52,275 nucleotides of DNA, from the NCBI GenBank assembly GCA_020060545.1, contig JAGUZX010000086.1, positions 1 to 52,275 on the forward strand. The letters run 5' to 3'. Made by a program: the position numbers and the translations under genes. Below the pieces are notes generated by a model. It was given only the letters and a program-made list of their open reading frames with translations. It did no database searches and was not told the origin of the DNA. How positions within the stretch are numbered: position 1 is the stretch's first letter; each line of letters starts with the position of its first letter. Positions 1 through 7,335 of the stretch are shown here, one piece after another. The stretch comes from Desulfovibrio sp. GTDB lineage: Bacteria; Bacillota; Dethiobacteria; DTU022.

Positions 1-568
1 ATCAACATTGGCCAGCTCCTGTCTGTGTCAACCCAAACTGCCTAAGGTGATGATACGTCCGCCCCTTCCCTCCACCTGCTTTCACAGGTTTCTACGGTAT
101 TATGAGCGAATCGGACTTCCTGTGTGTCTTCTGGGTTTCTCCCCTGTCCTCCAGGTTCAATTCCCATACTGCTTGCTCCACAGAACACACAGGACCTCAG
201 CTGTTCTAATGAAACATCTCTCAGCCGCCTCGCCAAGTTCTCTGACCCCGGAAGAGTTGCATCACCCTCACCTTATCGGTTGACACAATGCTGCCTGCTG
301 CCTCCAAGATGGCATCGGCCTCTTCATCCCTATAATTATTTCGTGGCTCAATCACTTCAGCTTCCGCTTTCGGCTCGGCTGGCTCCCTGTCCTACGCTTA
401 AACCTAACGTTACCGCTTCGGCTCCAAGGACTCGGTACCGGCTGTTGGTTAGACTTTACCGGATAGGGTTCCCCTACTATGTTTCATTAGCTTACAAATG
501 GCTGTGCATTATCTTCAGCCATGTGGAACGCTCACAAGCTTTACGCTCGCTGCGTTCGCAGCTCGCAC
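1..568 (-). mobile_element. Probable group II intron, 5' portion (cut by window edge)
   Basis: No convincing protein reads across this stretch. On the minus strand it begins at 568 with GTGCGAGC, matching the GUGYG 5' end typical of bacterial group II introns, and continues with short stem-forming segments as expected for intron domain I (for example the GGGGAACCC run, revcomp of 467-475). The boundary is sharp: the 19 bases just upstream (569-587) match promoter-like repeats at 2088-2106 and, with a 6-bp insertion, near 5250-5277. In both of those the repeat continues as CAAAAGC or CAAAAAGC, whereas here it stops exactly at the proposed intron G1. The intron-encoded reverse transcriptase and domains V/VI would lie left of base 1. 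I did not fold the RNA, so the call rests on the 5' consensus and the interrupted repeat. Confidence 0.55.
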
Positions 569-587
569 CCTGGAGCAATTATAGCAA
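569..587 (-). repeat. Interrupted copy of the Uma2-promoter repeat
   Basis: Read on the minus strand this is TTGCTATAATTGCTCCAGG, carrying a TATAAT -10-like hexamer. It matches the core of the longer elements at 2068-2124 and 5230-5298. Here the -35 half is not recognisable and the downstream half is replaced by the intron, so it is probably no longer a full promoter. Confidence 0.6.
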
Positions 588-644
588 ATGATTCTTGATC
601 GGGTGTGCTGCCCTCATTGTAGCAGAAGAGAGCGGGGCGGTGGG

Positions 645-1907
645 TTAAAAATTTCCGGCCTGCGGGCGGCCGGTGCTGCCCGAGACGAGGTGGCGGTGGT
701 CGAGGGCGCGGGTGTGCCGGGTGGGCATCCACTGGTGGTTGCGCCAAGTGAAGAGGGCCAGCAGGATCGGGGCCACACAGCTCAGGGCGAAGACGGGGTA
801 GAGCGGGAAGTAGCGGAAGGGGCGCACGGGCAGCCTGTCCAGACCTAGCGCCGCCAGCGGCAGCAGGTACGGGAAGAGGGGGAAGAAAAGACCAAGGGCC
901 GGCCACGCCCGGGCAAGACGGTAGTACGGGGAGACCTCCTGCAGAACCTCCGGCCACGCCGCCAGCGCCGCCGCCATCACCGTCCCCAGGACCACCATGA
1001 AAAGCTGCAGCAGGCGCAGGGCCGCCTCCACCTTGACCGCGCTCCTTCCGGTGATCCCCTGCCAGAGCAGGCGCGGGGCGTAGAGGAAGGCGGTGTGCAC
1101 CTGGCCCCGGGCCCAGCGCAGGCGCTGGCGGCAGGAGGCCAGGAAGCTCACCGGCTTTTCGTCGTAGATGCGTGTCTCCGGGGCGAAGGTGGTGCGGTGA
1201 CCCTTCAGGAGCGCCTGGATGGAGAACTCCAGATCCTCGGTCAGGGTGACGGTGGACCAGCCCACCTCGCGCAGCACCTCCCGGGAGAGGCACATCCCGG
1301 TGCCGGCCAGGGCGGTGCTGAAGCCGAGGTTGTGGCGGGCTTGCAGGACGAAGCGGTTGTTCAGCCAGAAGGTCAGGCTGAAGGCCGCGGCCACCCAGCC
1401 GTCGTCTGGGTTCTTCGAATCGATGAAGCACTGCACCAGCGTCTCGCCCCCGGCCAGGTGGTCGTTCATCACCTGCAGGAAGTTCGGGGCTACCAGATTG
1501 TCGGCGTCGAAGATCACCGCGGCGTCGTACCCCGCTTCCCGCCCCCCAATGAAGCCCAAGCGGGCCAGGGCGTACTCCAGGGCGAAGCCCTTGCCCCGGC
1601 GCTCCCGGTCGTGACGCTCCCACACCGTGGCGCCCGCGGCGCGAGCGGCCCGGGCGGTGCCGTCGATGCAGTTGTCGGCCACCACGTAGACGTCGTAAAG
1701 GGAGCGCGGGTACTCCAGGTCCGCCAGGTTGCGCACCAGCTTCCCGATCACCGCCTCCTCGTTGTGGGCGGGGACGATCACGGCGAAGCGGGCGGCGGCG
1801 GGGTGCCACCGGGGAGAGCGGGCCCTGAAGAAGCCGGCCAGGGCCACGCCTATGAAATAGAGGCTGTAGGCGAAAACGAGGTACTGCAGAAATTTAAGGA
1901 TCAGCAT
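645..1907 (-). CDS. Family 2 glycosyltransferase, membrane-bound, BcsA/IcaA-like
   Basis: A 420-residue processive-type GT2 glycosyltransferase. Hydrophobic segments at residues about 2-25 and several at 285-400 flank a cytoplasmic GT-A domain. Visible motifs are VVADNCIDGT (75-84), the metal/UDP-binding DADN (134-137), the catalytic TEDLE (223-227) and RQRLRW (260-265), equivalent to the Q/RxxRW motif of cellulose synthase and poly-GlcNAc synthase. Known relatives polymerise UDP-sugars and extrude the product. The exact sugar cannot be told here. The gene stands alone: no deacetylase, PilZ protein or export partner is adjacent. It starts at the ATG at 1907. A long open frame in another register of the same strand (541-1809) is a GC-driven shadow. 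The gene ends 58 bp from the repeat that holds the intron. Confidence 0.85.
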   Translation of the reverse strand: MLILKFLQYLVFAYSLYFIGVALAGFFRARSPRWHPAAARFAVIVPAHNEEAVIGKLVRNLADLEYPRSLYDVYVVADNCIDGTARAARAAGATVWERHDRERRGKGFALEYALARLGFIGGREAGYDAAVIFDADNLVAPNFLQVMNDHLAGGETLVQCFIDSKNPDDGWVAAAFSLTFWLNNRFVLQARHNLGFSTALAGTGMCLSREVLREVGWSTVTLTEDLEFSIQALLKGHRTTFAPETRIYDEKPVSFLASCRQRLRWARGQVHTAFLYAPRLLWQGITGRSAVKVEAALRLLQLFMVVLGTVMAAALAAWPEVLQEVSPYYRLARAWPALGLFFPLFPYLLPLAALGLDRLPVRPFRYFPLYPVFALSCVAPILLALFTWRNHQWMPTRHTRALDHRHLVSGSTGRPQAGNF

Positions 1908-2067
1908 GGTCGGGCGGCCCCTTTTTTATGAAACTGCTATTATAAGTACAATCTACCTGACAAAAGACAGGGAACTGTCATGGAAATGTAAATTAATTGT
2001 CAGGAAGCCTTAAAGCCCCACCAATTTTACACCATCATAATGGACACAACTTCGCCGAATTATGTGG

Positions 2068-2124
2068 TTGACATCCATAACAGAAAATTGCTATTATTGC
2101 TCCAGGCAAAAGCAAATTCCTATA
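2068..2124 (+). promoter_or_regulatory. Sigma-A promoter within a shared repeat, upstream of sulP
   Basis: TTGACA (2068-2073), an 18-bp spacer and TATTAT (2092-2097) form a good sigma-A promoter. The element, including the downstream CTCCAGGCAAAAGC and AAATTCCTAT, is nearly identical to the promoter of the Uma2 gene (5230-5298, minus strand). SulP therefore appears to be read from a copy of the Uma2 promoter region. Confidence 0.75.
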
Positions 2125-2172
2125 AATTGCCAGCTTGATGTAAGAACGAAAGGAGCGACTCTACTAGTAATA

Positions 2173-3798
2173 ATGAAGTTTCTTGATTTCAGCAATTTGC
2201 GCGGCGATTTCTTCGGAGGCCTCACCGCTGGGATCATCGCTTTGCCGCTTGCACTTGCCTTCGGCGAGGCATCGGGTGCAGGTCCGATCGCAGGCCTGTG
2301 GGGCGCAATCTTTCTCGGTTTCTTCGCGGCTCTATTTGGGGGAACGGGCTCACAGATCTCCGGACCAACCGGCCCGATGGTCGTAGTCTTTGCAGGTATT
2401 TACGAAAGCCTTTCCGGTGATCCAAAACTAGTCTTTACCGCCGTTGTTCTTGCAGGCCTCCTCCAGATTCTTATGGGAGTATTCAAGTTCGGCAACTATA
2501 TCAATCTTGTTCCATACCCTGTCGTTTCCGGATTCATGAGCGGCATTGGCGGTATCATTATCGCCCTGCAGCTGTCGCGCCTCTTTGGTCATGAACCGAA
2601 CGGTACGGGCACCATTCCTGCGCTCACGGCCATTCCAGGATCTGTCGCCGATCCCGTTTTTCCCGCTCTATTTGTCGGCGTAATCGCTCTGGCGATCGTT
2701 TTCCTGTGGCCGAAGGCATGGGTCAAATGGTTTCCTGGTCCCCTTGCGGCGCTCATCATCGGCACGATTATTAGCGTGTTTGTCCCGGGCGCTCCTGTTC
2801 TTGGCGATATTCCGACGGGCTTCCCCCAACTTCAAATCCCGACGATATCCGCCGACTTCTCGGTTATTATTTTCGAGGCGGTGATCATCCTTGCCGTTCT
2901 TGCATCGATTGACAGCCTTTTGACCTCGTTAGTTGCCGACAACATGACGCATGCGCGCCATCGTTCGAACCAGGAATTAATCGGACAGGGTATCGGTAAC
3001 ACGGTTGCGGGCATTTTTGGCGGTGTGCCCGGCGCTGGGGCAACGATGCGCACCGTTGTCAACATCAATAACGGCGGGCGCACGAAGCTCTCCGGCATGA
3101 TCCATTCTCTTGTCCTGCTCGCGATCGTTCTTGCGCTCGGGCCGTTCGCCGGAAAAATACCTCACGCCGTACTCGCCGGCATTCTTATCAAAGTAGGCTA
3201 CGACATCATCGACAGGTACTTTTTGCGCCGCGCTCATCAATCTCCTCGCTGGGATCTTTTCCTTATGGTGCTAGTCCTTTGCCTAACGGTGTTCGTAGAT
3301 CTTATTACAGCCGTTATTGTTGGCGCTCTCCTGACCGCAATCGTGTTCGTCAAGAAGATGGCTGATTTCCAGCTCGCGCAGCTTGGCTCTGGTAATCTTC
3401 GCTACAGCGATCCCAAGATACGCACCCTTCTCGAAGCTGCCGGTTCGCGCGTAAATTTGCTCGAATTTAACGGTCCGTTTAGCTTTGCTGCCGCCGCCGA
3501 TCTTGAGGACCTGATGCGCAAACGCTTAAACAATGGAACGGATTTTATTATCCTCGATTTCTCGAACATGCCGCATATCGATTTGTCCGCAACGCGCGCT
3601 GTGGAAACGATTATCACCGACGCGCTCAAGAGGGAAAAGGTCGTATACCTAACCGGCATGACCCCAAAGGTCCACAAGACAATCAGATCTTTCTGTAACC
3701 AACAATGTATTTCAGATGTCAGATACTTTAATTCGCTCGTTGAAGCGCTGGAGTCGATTAATGCTTTGATAGCCGGAAGAGCAACCTCCCAAGGGTAG
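2173..3798 (+). CDS. SulP family inorganic anion transporter with C-terminal STAS domain
   Basis: About 541 residues from the ATG at 2173. The frame is open back to 2062, but that stretch runs through the promoter repeat and is not coding. AAAGGAG at 2149-2155 lies 17-18 bases upstream of the ATG, a longer spacing than usual, and no better start is visible. The N-terminal part (MKFLDFSNLRGDFFGG, then GLTAGIIALPLALAFG) and about 12 hydrophobic segments match SulP transporters. Residues about 430-530 form a STAS domain, with IILDFSNMPHIDLSAT as the phosphorylatable-loop region. The family includes sulfate, bicarbonate and C4-dicarboxylate carriers, and the substrate here is unknown. Codon use is less GC-biased than in the glycosyltransferase, suggesting acquisition. 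Confidence 0.88.
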   Translation: MKFLDFSNLRGDFFGGLTAGIIALPLALAFGEASGAGPIAGLWGAIFLGFFAALFGGTGSQISGPTGPMVVVFAGIYESLSGDPKLVFTAVVLAGLLQILMGVFKFGNYINLVPYPVVSGFMSGIGGIIIALQLSRLFGHEPNGTGTIPALTAIPGSVADPVFPALFVGVIALAIVFLWPKAWVKWFPGPLAALIIGTIISVFVPGAPVLGDIPTGFPQLQIPTISADFSVIIFEAVIILAVLASIDSLLTSLVADNMTHARHRSNQELIGQGIGNTVAGIFGGVPGAGATMRTVVNINNGGRTKLSGMIHSLVLLAIVLALGPFAGKIPHAVLAGILIKVGYDIIDRYFLRRAHQSPRWDLFLMVLVLCLTVFVDLITAVIVGALLTAIVFVKKMADFQLAQLGSGNLRYSDPKIRTLLEAAGSRVNLLEFNGPFSFAAAADLEDLMRKRLNNGTDFIILDFSNMPHIDLSATRAVETIITDALKREKVVYLTGMTPKVHKTIRSFCNQQCISDVRYFNSLVEALESINALIAGRATSQG

Positions 3799-3968
3799 CC
3801 CTTACCACATTCTGCTTTCTTAGCAGCAGAGGCCGCGGTCAAACAGTATAGCGTGAGTTTACTACACCATTCCGTAAAAAATGCTTTAAAGAGACTGTCG
3901 GACAATATATTTTGGGAGCTCTAATAGAAGAAATCAGCCACCTTTTATACTGTTTCAGACAACATCTA

Positions 3969-4128
3969 TTTAAGCAAAGTGGCCAACGCAGCAAGGACCG
4001 CAGGTGTAGGAGGTGGATTGCAGCACCATATCATCAGCTATGGGTTCAATTATTTCTATTGTTTGCTCTTGCTGGGTTTGTTCGGCTTCGGTATCGGAAG
4101 AAATAGGTTCGGTTGGATCTGCCGGAAG
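3969..4128 (-). pseudogene. Remnant of a C39-type papain-like peptidase
   Basis: On the minus strand an acidic, Pro/Glu-rich stretch is followed by LQSTSYTCGP, the N-terminal catalytic-Cys motif of C39-family peptidases (usual form QxxxYTCGPAALATLL). One extra base at 3993 shifts the frame. The next residues, AALATLLK, continue the motif in the neighbouring frame (3969-3992) and then run into stops. The rest of the domain, with the catalytic His and Asp, is absent. The upstream side merges with the integrase remnant. The motif was read directly; the family call is from memory of the motif. Confidence 0.6.
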
Positions 4129-4132
4129 TGCG

Positions 4133-4468
4133 TCACCCGCAGGTAGTGTTGTATCGGTACTTCAAAGTAGCGGGGCGATTTAAGCGAATATCGCCGATAG
4201 TCAAATCAATGATTTCTTGAACACGTGCTCTTGACTCATATAACAGTGGCAGTAATGCCAGATTTCTTCTTCCTGATTTTGATTTTAAAGAAGGCTCGGC
4301 TAGGACGGCTCTAATACCCTCGACCGTCAGATAACTACGAGACGGTGCCGGTGCCTTTTTTGTTGATATGGAAAGTATCTGCTGGCAAATATTGATATAT
4401 TCCGGTGCTTCAACCATTAGAGACGAACTGAAACTAAAACCTGAACGGCTTGACTTTAAGATATTCAT
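4133..4468 (-). pseudogene. Tyrosine recombinase/integrase fragment
   Basis: The 111-residue frame contains YLTVEGIRAVL, LKSKSGRRNLALLPLL and YESRARVQEIIDLTIGDI, which match the start of the catalytic domain of transposon-type tyrosine recombinases (the R of RVQEI is the first catalytic Arg). The N-terminal SAM-like domain and the remainder of the catalytic domain (H-x-x-R and the Tyr) are missing, and the C-terminus is unrelated sequence. It is a dead fragment, probably of an IS whose transposases are site-specific integrases, and it supports mobile-element traffic in this region. Confidence 0.7.
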
Positions 4469-4532
4469 TGAAGATGATGAAAATTGTGTGATAATTATAC
4501 AAACCTTGCATCGTATATTTTAAAAGCGTGGG

Positions 4533-4593
4533 GTGTCACCACCTCCGTCTCCTTGACACTCTTGACACCCGTCCCCTTAACACCCCTTGACAC
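4533..4593. repeat. Left inverted-repeat cluster next to the Uma2 gene
   Basis: Bases 4533-4560 are the reverse complement of 5312-5339 apart from two positions (26 of 28 by eye). The shared unit has AGTGTCAA at one end and TGACAC at the other around a GACGGAGGT centre. A second, degenerate unit (4561-4593, containing TTGACACCCGTCCCC) follows directly and ends at the Uma2 stop codon. Confidence 0.7.
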
Positions 4594-5214
4594 CTAAGAT
4601 TTCTTAAATACCAATTTTAAATCTATTTCTAAATCATTAAATATACTAACAGGTAATATGTCCTCGTCAGTATAGATAACAGATTTATCATATTGTTTAT
4701 TATCATTTAGCAAATATACCTCTACTGTTTTTTCATCATAATTTACTAACCAGAATTCTTTTACACCATGCTTTTCATAAAGGTCTCTTTTTATTTTTTT
4801 ATCTCTCCCTCCTGAATCGGGTGAGATTATTTCAATTATCAGATCGGGGGCTCCTTTACATCCTCGTTCATCCAGCTTATCAAGATCACACACTACGACC
4901 AGATCGGGCTGAACAACTGTCATTATATCTTCATTATCTTCATTTCCTTCAGGTAGTCTTACATCGAAAGGAGCGACATATACTTCACATTTTTTATCTA
5001 GTAAATAATTGGATAATTGTCTTCCTAATTCCATCGATATGCCCTGGTGACGGCGACTAGGTGCTGGAACCATATTATATACAACCCCATCAATAATTTC
5101 ATATCTCTGGTCGTCATTCCAAGTTAGATAGTCACCGTATGTATAACTATTTTTGTTAAACTCTTTCGGCCTAGTTTCTCTGATTAAATCTCCTTTGTTC
5201 TGATTTTTACTCAT
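4594..5214 (-). CDS. Uma2 family protein (PD-(D/E)XK-like putative nuclease)
   Basis: A 206-residue protein starting at the ATG at 5214, with AGGAG nine bases upstream; a TTG one codon earlier is possible. The fold signature is typical of Uma2/DUF820: YGDYLTWNDDQRYEIIDG near residue 28, VQPDLVVVCD, then GAPDLIIEIISPDS and a following Lys-rich helix, which together supply the D...ExK-type residues of a restriction-endonuclease fold. The biological role of Uma2 proteins is largely unknown; many are multicopy and mobile in cyanobacteria and Firmicutes. The gene is AT-rich compared with its surroundings, has its own consensus promoter (5230-5298) and is bracketed by inverted repeats, so it probably moves as a unit. 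Confidence 0.85.
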   Translation of the reverse strand: MSKNQNKGDLIRETRPKEFNKNSYTYGDYLTWNDDQRYEIIDGVVYNMVPAPSRRHQGISMELGRQLSNYLLDKKCEVYVAPFDVRLPEGNEDNEDIMTVVQPDLVVVCDLDKLDERGCKGAPDLIIEIISPDSGGRDKKIKRDLYEKHGVKEFWLVNYDEKTVEVYLLNDNKQYDKSVIYTDEDILPVSIFNDLEIDLKLVFKKS

Positions 5215-5229
5215 CAAAGCCCTCTCCTA

Positions 5230-5298
5230 TTAGGGATAGGAATTTGCTTTTTGCCTGGAGCAATTATAATTATAGCAATTTTCTTTCATGGATGTCAA
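5230..5298 (-). promoter_or_regulatory. Consensus sigma-A promoter of the Uma2 gene
   Basis: Minus strand: TTGACA (5298-5293), an 18-bp spacer, TATAAT (5274-5269), then a duplicated ATAATT and GCTCCAGGCAAAAAGC. The same block lies upstream of SulP (2068-2124), and a partial copy lies at 569-587. Confidence 0.85.
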
Positions 5299-5311
5299 TC
5301 GGACGGAGGAG

Positions 5312-5340
5312 AGTGTCAAGGGGACGGAGGTGTTGACACT
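5312..5340. repeat. Right inverted repeat flanking the Uma2 unit
   Basis: The unit AGTGTCAA...GACGGAGGT...TTGACACT is itself palindromic at its ends (8-bp arms) and is the inverted counterpart of 4533-4560. Confidence 0.7.
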
Positions 5341-5344
5341 GTTT

Positions 5345-5550
5345 TTGAAAGGAGTTTTATCCAATACAATAATGAAAAAACATAGTGATGAGCCGGACAT
5401 GCAGACGATGGTTACTTTTTCTCCCTTTTCTAACGTTAAAATTATGGTCGTATCAGTTCTTGATCTCTGCAATCCAATTTCTCTAATCACTTCCACTTCA
5501 TAATTCATCTCGTACAAGTCTTTCGGTATATTGACAAGTAAATGCTCGGG
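5345..5550 (-). pseudogene. Unrecognised AT-rich coding remnant
   Basis: The minus strand is open from 5565 and reads HLLVNIPKDLYEMNYEVEV and then EKGEKVTIVCMSG before running into the repeat at 5312-5340 and the promoter element. The amino-acid pattern looks protein-like, but I do not recognise the family and see no SD or promoter for it. It is most likely the surviving piece of a gene cut by insertion of the Uma2 unit. Confidence 0.25.
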
Positions 5551-5553
5551 TGA

Positions 5554-5582
5554 ACAGAGGGACAAGGAACCTGTCCCTCTGT
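5554..5582. repeat. Inverted repeat, GGGACAGG-type mini-element
   Basis: Arms ACAGAGGGACA (5554-5564) and TGTCCCTCTGT (5572-5582) are exact complements around a 7-base loop. There is no T-run, so it does not look like a plain terminator. A coding scrap reading WDEAAKTIGRLASIVVTELQ, from a gene I cannot name, ends at 5657 just after it. Confidence 0.6.
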
Positions 5583-5709
5583 CCCACGCCCACCTGGGAT
5601 GAAGCGGCCAAAACCATCGGCCGCCTTGCTTCCATCGTGGTCACCGAGTTACAGTGATATATATTGACTTTATATAGTGTATATGCTATGCTTAAGCAGG
5701 GTGATCCTT

Positions 5710-5931
5710 ATGCAAATGAATATTTATGTGCCGAAAAACAAGGAAGCTCTCCTGGCCGCTCTCGACCGGGCCGCAACGCTGTCCAACCGGCCCAAGAATG
5801 AGTTGGTCCTGGAGGCACTCGAACGCTACCTGACCGGGACGGAGCGCTCAGTTGAGTTTAAGAGTTTCAGCCTGGGCGATATGCGGACCGGCCGCCGGGA
5901 GGAGCTTTACCGGGATAGGCTGGAGAAATGA
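5710..5931 (+). CDS. Ribbon-helix-helix (CopG-like) antitoxin
   Basis: A 73-residue protein. The N-terminal strand MQMNIYVPKNKEALLAALDR and the helices to about residue 42 (NELVLEALERYL) are a ribbon-helix-helix DNA-binding domain. The acidic/basic C-terminal tail would contact the toxin. The ATG at 5710 follows AGGGTGAT at about 8 bases; an upstream in-frame ATG at 5677 lies too close to the TATATAGTG-type promoter region to be likely. The stop overlaps the PIN gene start (ATGA), as is usual for type II toxin-antitoxin pairs in which the antitoxin leads and represses its own promoter. Confidence 0.8.
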   Translation: MQMNIYVPKNKEALLAALDRAATLSNRPKNELVLEALERYLTGTERSVEFKSFSLGDMRTGRREELYRDRLEK

Positions 5932-6389
5932 TTCTGGTTGATACAAACGTTCTCGTTTATGCAGTCAACAGCGACGCCCCCAAACATACGTCCTGCCGGG
6001 CGCTGGTCGAAGCCGTCCGGGCGGGCGAGGTTCAATGCGCACTCGTGCCCCAGGTATTGCTGGAGTTTCACGCCATCGTTACCGACGGACGCCGCGTTAC
6101 GCGGCCACTCGCCCCAGAAACGGCACAGGAAGTTGTTCGCGCCTTGCGAGGTTTTTTCCCTGTCTTGGACGCCTGCCGCGAGGCCTTGGAATATCTGCCC
6201 GTAGTTGTAGTGGAAAAAGGTATAAGCGGCGGTGATATCTTCGACGCCTGGCTGGTCGCCCAGATGCGGGTGCTGGGGATAGATAGGATCTGCACGTATA
6301 ACGCGAAGGATTTCATGGGGTATACGGGGATACGGGCAGTGAGGCCGGAAGAGGCGCTGGGCGTACATAATCCGCCGCTAGCAGAATAA
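5928..6389 (+). CDS. PIN-domain toxin (VapC-like ribonuclease)
   Basis: 153 residues with the PIN acidic residues in place: Asp5 in ILVDTNVLVYA, Glu46 in LLEFHAIV, and the DIFDAWLVAQM segment in the C-terminal half, ending with the TYNAKDF motif common in this family. Known VapC toxins are Mg-dependent RNases that cut tRNA or rRNA and are neutralised by the cognate antitoxin, here the overlapping upstream gene. The pair looks intact, unlike several other toxin-antitoxin remnants within 6 kb. Confidence 0.88.
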   Translation: MILVDTNVLVYAVNSDAPKHTSCRALVEAVRAGEVQCALVPQVLLEFHAIVTDGRRVTRPLAPETAQEVVRALRGFFPVLDACREALEYLPVVVVEKGISGGDIFDAWLVAQMRVLGIDRICTYNAKDFMGYTGIRAVRPEEALGVHNPPLAE

Positions 6390-6467
6390 AGGTGTTGTTA
6401 CTTTCCCGGACAAAGGCTAGGGGGGGAAATCCGCCCTAACCCCCTTGTATAAGGTCAGGGGGCAGAC

Positions 6468-6709
6468 CTACGCTTGCCGGTCCGTCTCCTGACCTTGTTC
6501 GTTCAGTCCCCATGGGAGACCGAAACCCCCTTGGCCCGACTCTACTTTCGCGCGCAGGGCCAGGTCAGTGTTCACCGGTTGTATTACGACCTGTCCCTGC
6601 TCGTTTAAGGTAAACTCTACTTTGCCTCCGTATGCGACTTGCAGCTTCTCCCGCACAATTCGGGTTATCGTTACCTGCCTTTTTTTGTGATCGCAGCAAT
6701 TCTCTTCAA
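6468..6709 (-). pseudogene. AbrB/SpoVT-type antitoxin with a frameshift in an A7 run
   Basis: From the TTG at 6709 the frame reads MKRIAAITKK, the start of an AbrB-like swapped-hairpin domain. At a run of seven A (complement of 6680-6686) it passes into GR and a stop. One base over, the sequence continues RQVTITRIVREKLQV and then KVEFTLNEQGQVVIQP, the expected remainder of the domain, and stops at 6468. So the family fold is complete only if the two frames are joined, by mutation reversal, sequencing correction or slippage on the A-run. No toxin gene follows downstream, so it is an orphan. Confidence 0.65.
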
Positions 6710-6848
6710 GGTAATACCCCCATATTGTGTATTACTATAATGTATAGCAATACTTATGTAAGCCAATGTCAAGATTCACGATAGTAAATTAATAGAAAAA
6801 GGAATATCGGGTTAGAAGGATGCTAGATTAGGTTAACTGCCATATATA

Positions 6849-6907
6849 TTGACAACAACTTATGGTTGCTTTATAATATAATCGGCATACGATAACGCTT
6901 TTCGATA
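6849..6907 (+). promoter_or_regulatory. Promoter and operator-like sequence of padR-chrA
   Basis: TTGACA (6849-6854), 17 bases and TATAAT (6872-6877). Just downstream, 6881-6907 carries ATCG-N4-TACGATAACG-N5-TCGATA. The same arrangement, with the same core CGATAACG, occurs after the promoter of the second padR at 21041-21067. Placement over the transcription start suggests a repressor site for the PadR protein itself. Confidence 0.75.
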
Positions 6908-6910
6908 CTG

Positions 6911-7246
6911 GTGGTGTTGACTGTGACCGGATTTGTCAACAAAAGTTTGTTTCAGGGTTTTATCCGCTTGCACATTTTGCACCATGCGGATGAAGCGCCT
7001 GTTTATGGTAGCTGGATGATTGAAGAGCTGTCCCATCACGGATATAAAATTAGCCCGGGAACTTTATATCCCGTCCTGCACAGCCTGGAGAAGGAAGGTC
7101 TCCTCGAACATTACGCGGAAAATGTGGACGGCAAAATCAGGAAATATTACGTTATCACCGCACAGGGCCGGGAAGCCCTTGAAGAAGCAAAGAAATATCT
7201 GGCGGAGTTGGCCGGTGAAGTCGGATTGAAAAAGGAGGATAGCTAA
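6911..7246 (+). CDS. PadR family transcriptional regulator (chrA-linked)
   Basis: 111 residues with a winged-helix PadR fold. FIRLHILHHADEAPVYGSWMIEEL is the H1-H2 region, SPGTLYPVLHSLEKEGLL is the recognition helix and turn that is diagnostic for PadR, and KIRKYYVITAQGREAL is the wing. It is a short PadR-s1 type protein whose dimerisation helix is the C-terminal EEAKKYLAELAGE. The start is GTG at 6911 or one of the following GTG/TTG codons; no strong SD is visible. About three quarters of residues match the PadR at 21068. It sits 89 bp upstream of chrA in the same direction, so it probably represses that operon; the inducer is unknown. Confidence 0.88.
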   Translation: MVLTVTGFVNKSLFQGFIRLHILHHADEAPVYGSWMIEELSHHGYKISPGTLYPVLHSLEKEGLLEHYAENVDGKIRKYYVITAQGREALEEAKKYLAELAGEVGLKKEDS

Positions 7247-7335
7247 GTTTGGTATTTTAGGATACAAACCTTGACAGTATTAAAATCAGTTTTAGAAAGA
7301 GGCCTGGAGAATAAAAGAACGGAGGAACACGGCAA

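Noticed and set aside
8-591. Overlapping plus-strand reading frames at the left edge
   Set aside because: Composition and lack of SD sites argue against coding. The stretch fits structured intron RNA read on the minus strand.
541-1809. 422-codon minus-strand frame overlapping the glycosyltransferase
   Set aside because: It is a GC-rich shadow in another frame, full of Arg/Gly/Pro. The glycosyltransferase frame has all family motifs.
3912-4106. 64-codon plus-strand frame
   Set aside because: Lies antisense to the C39 remnant and has no SD or recognisable feature.
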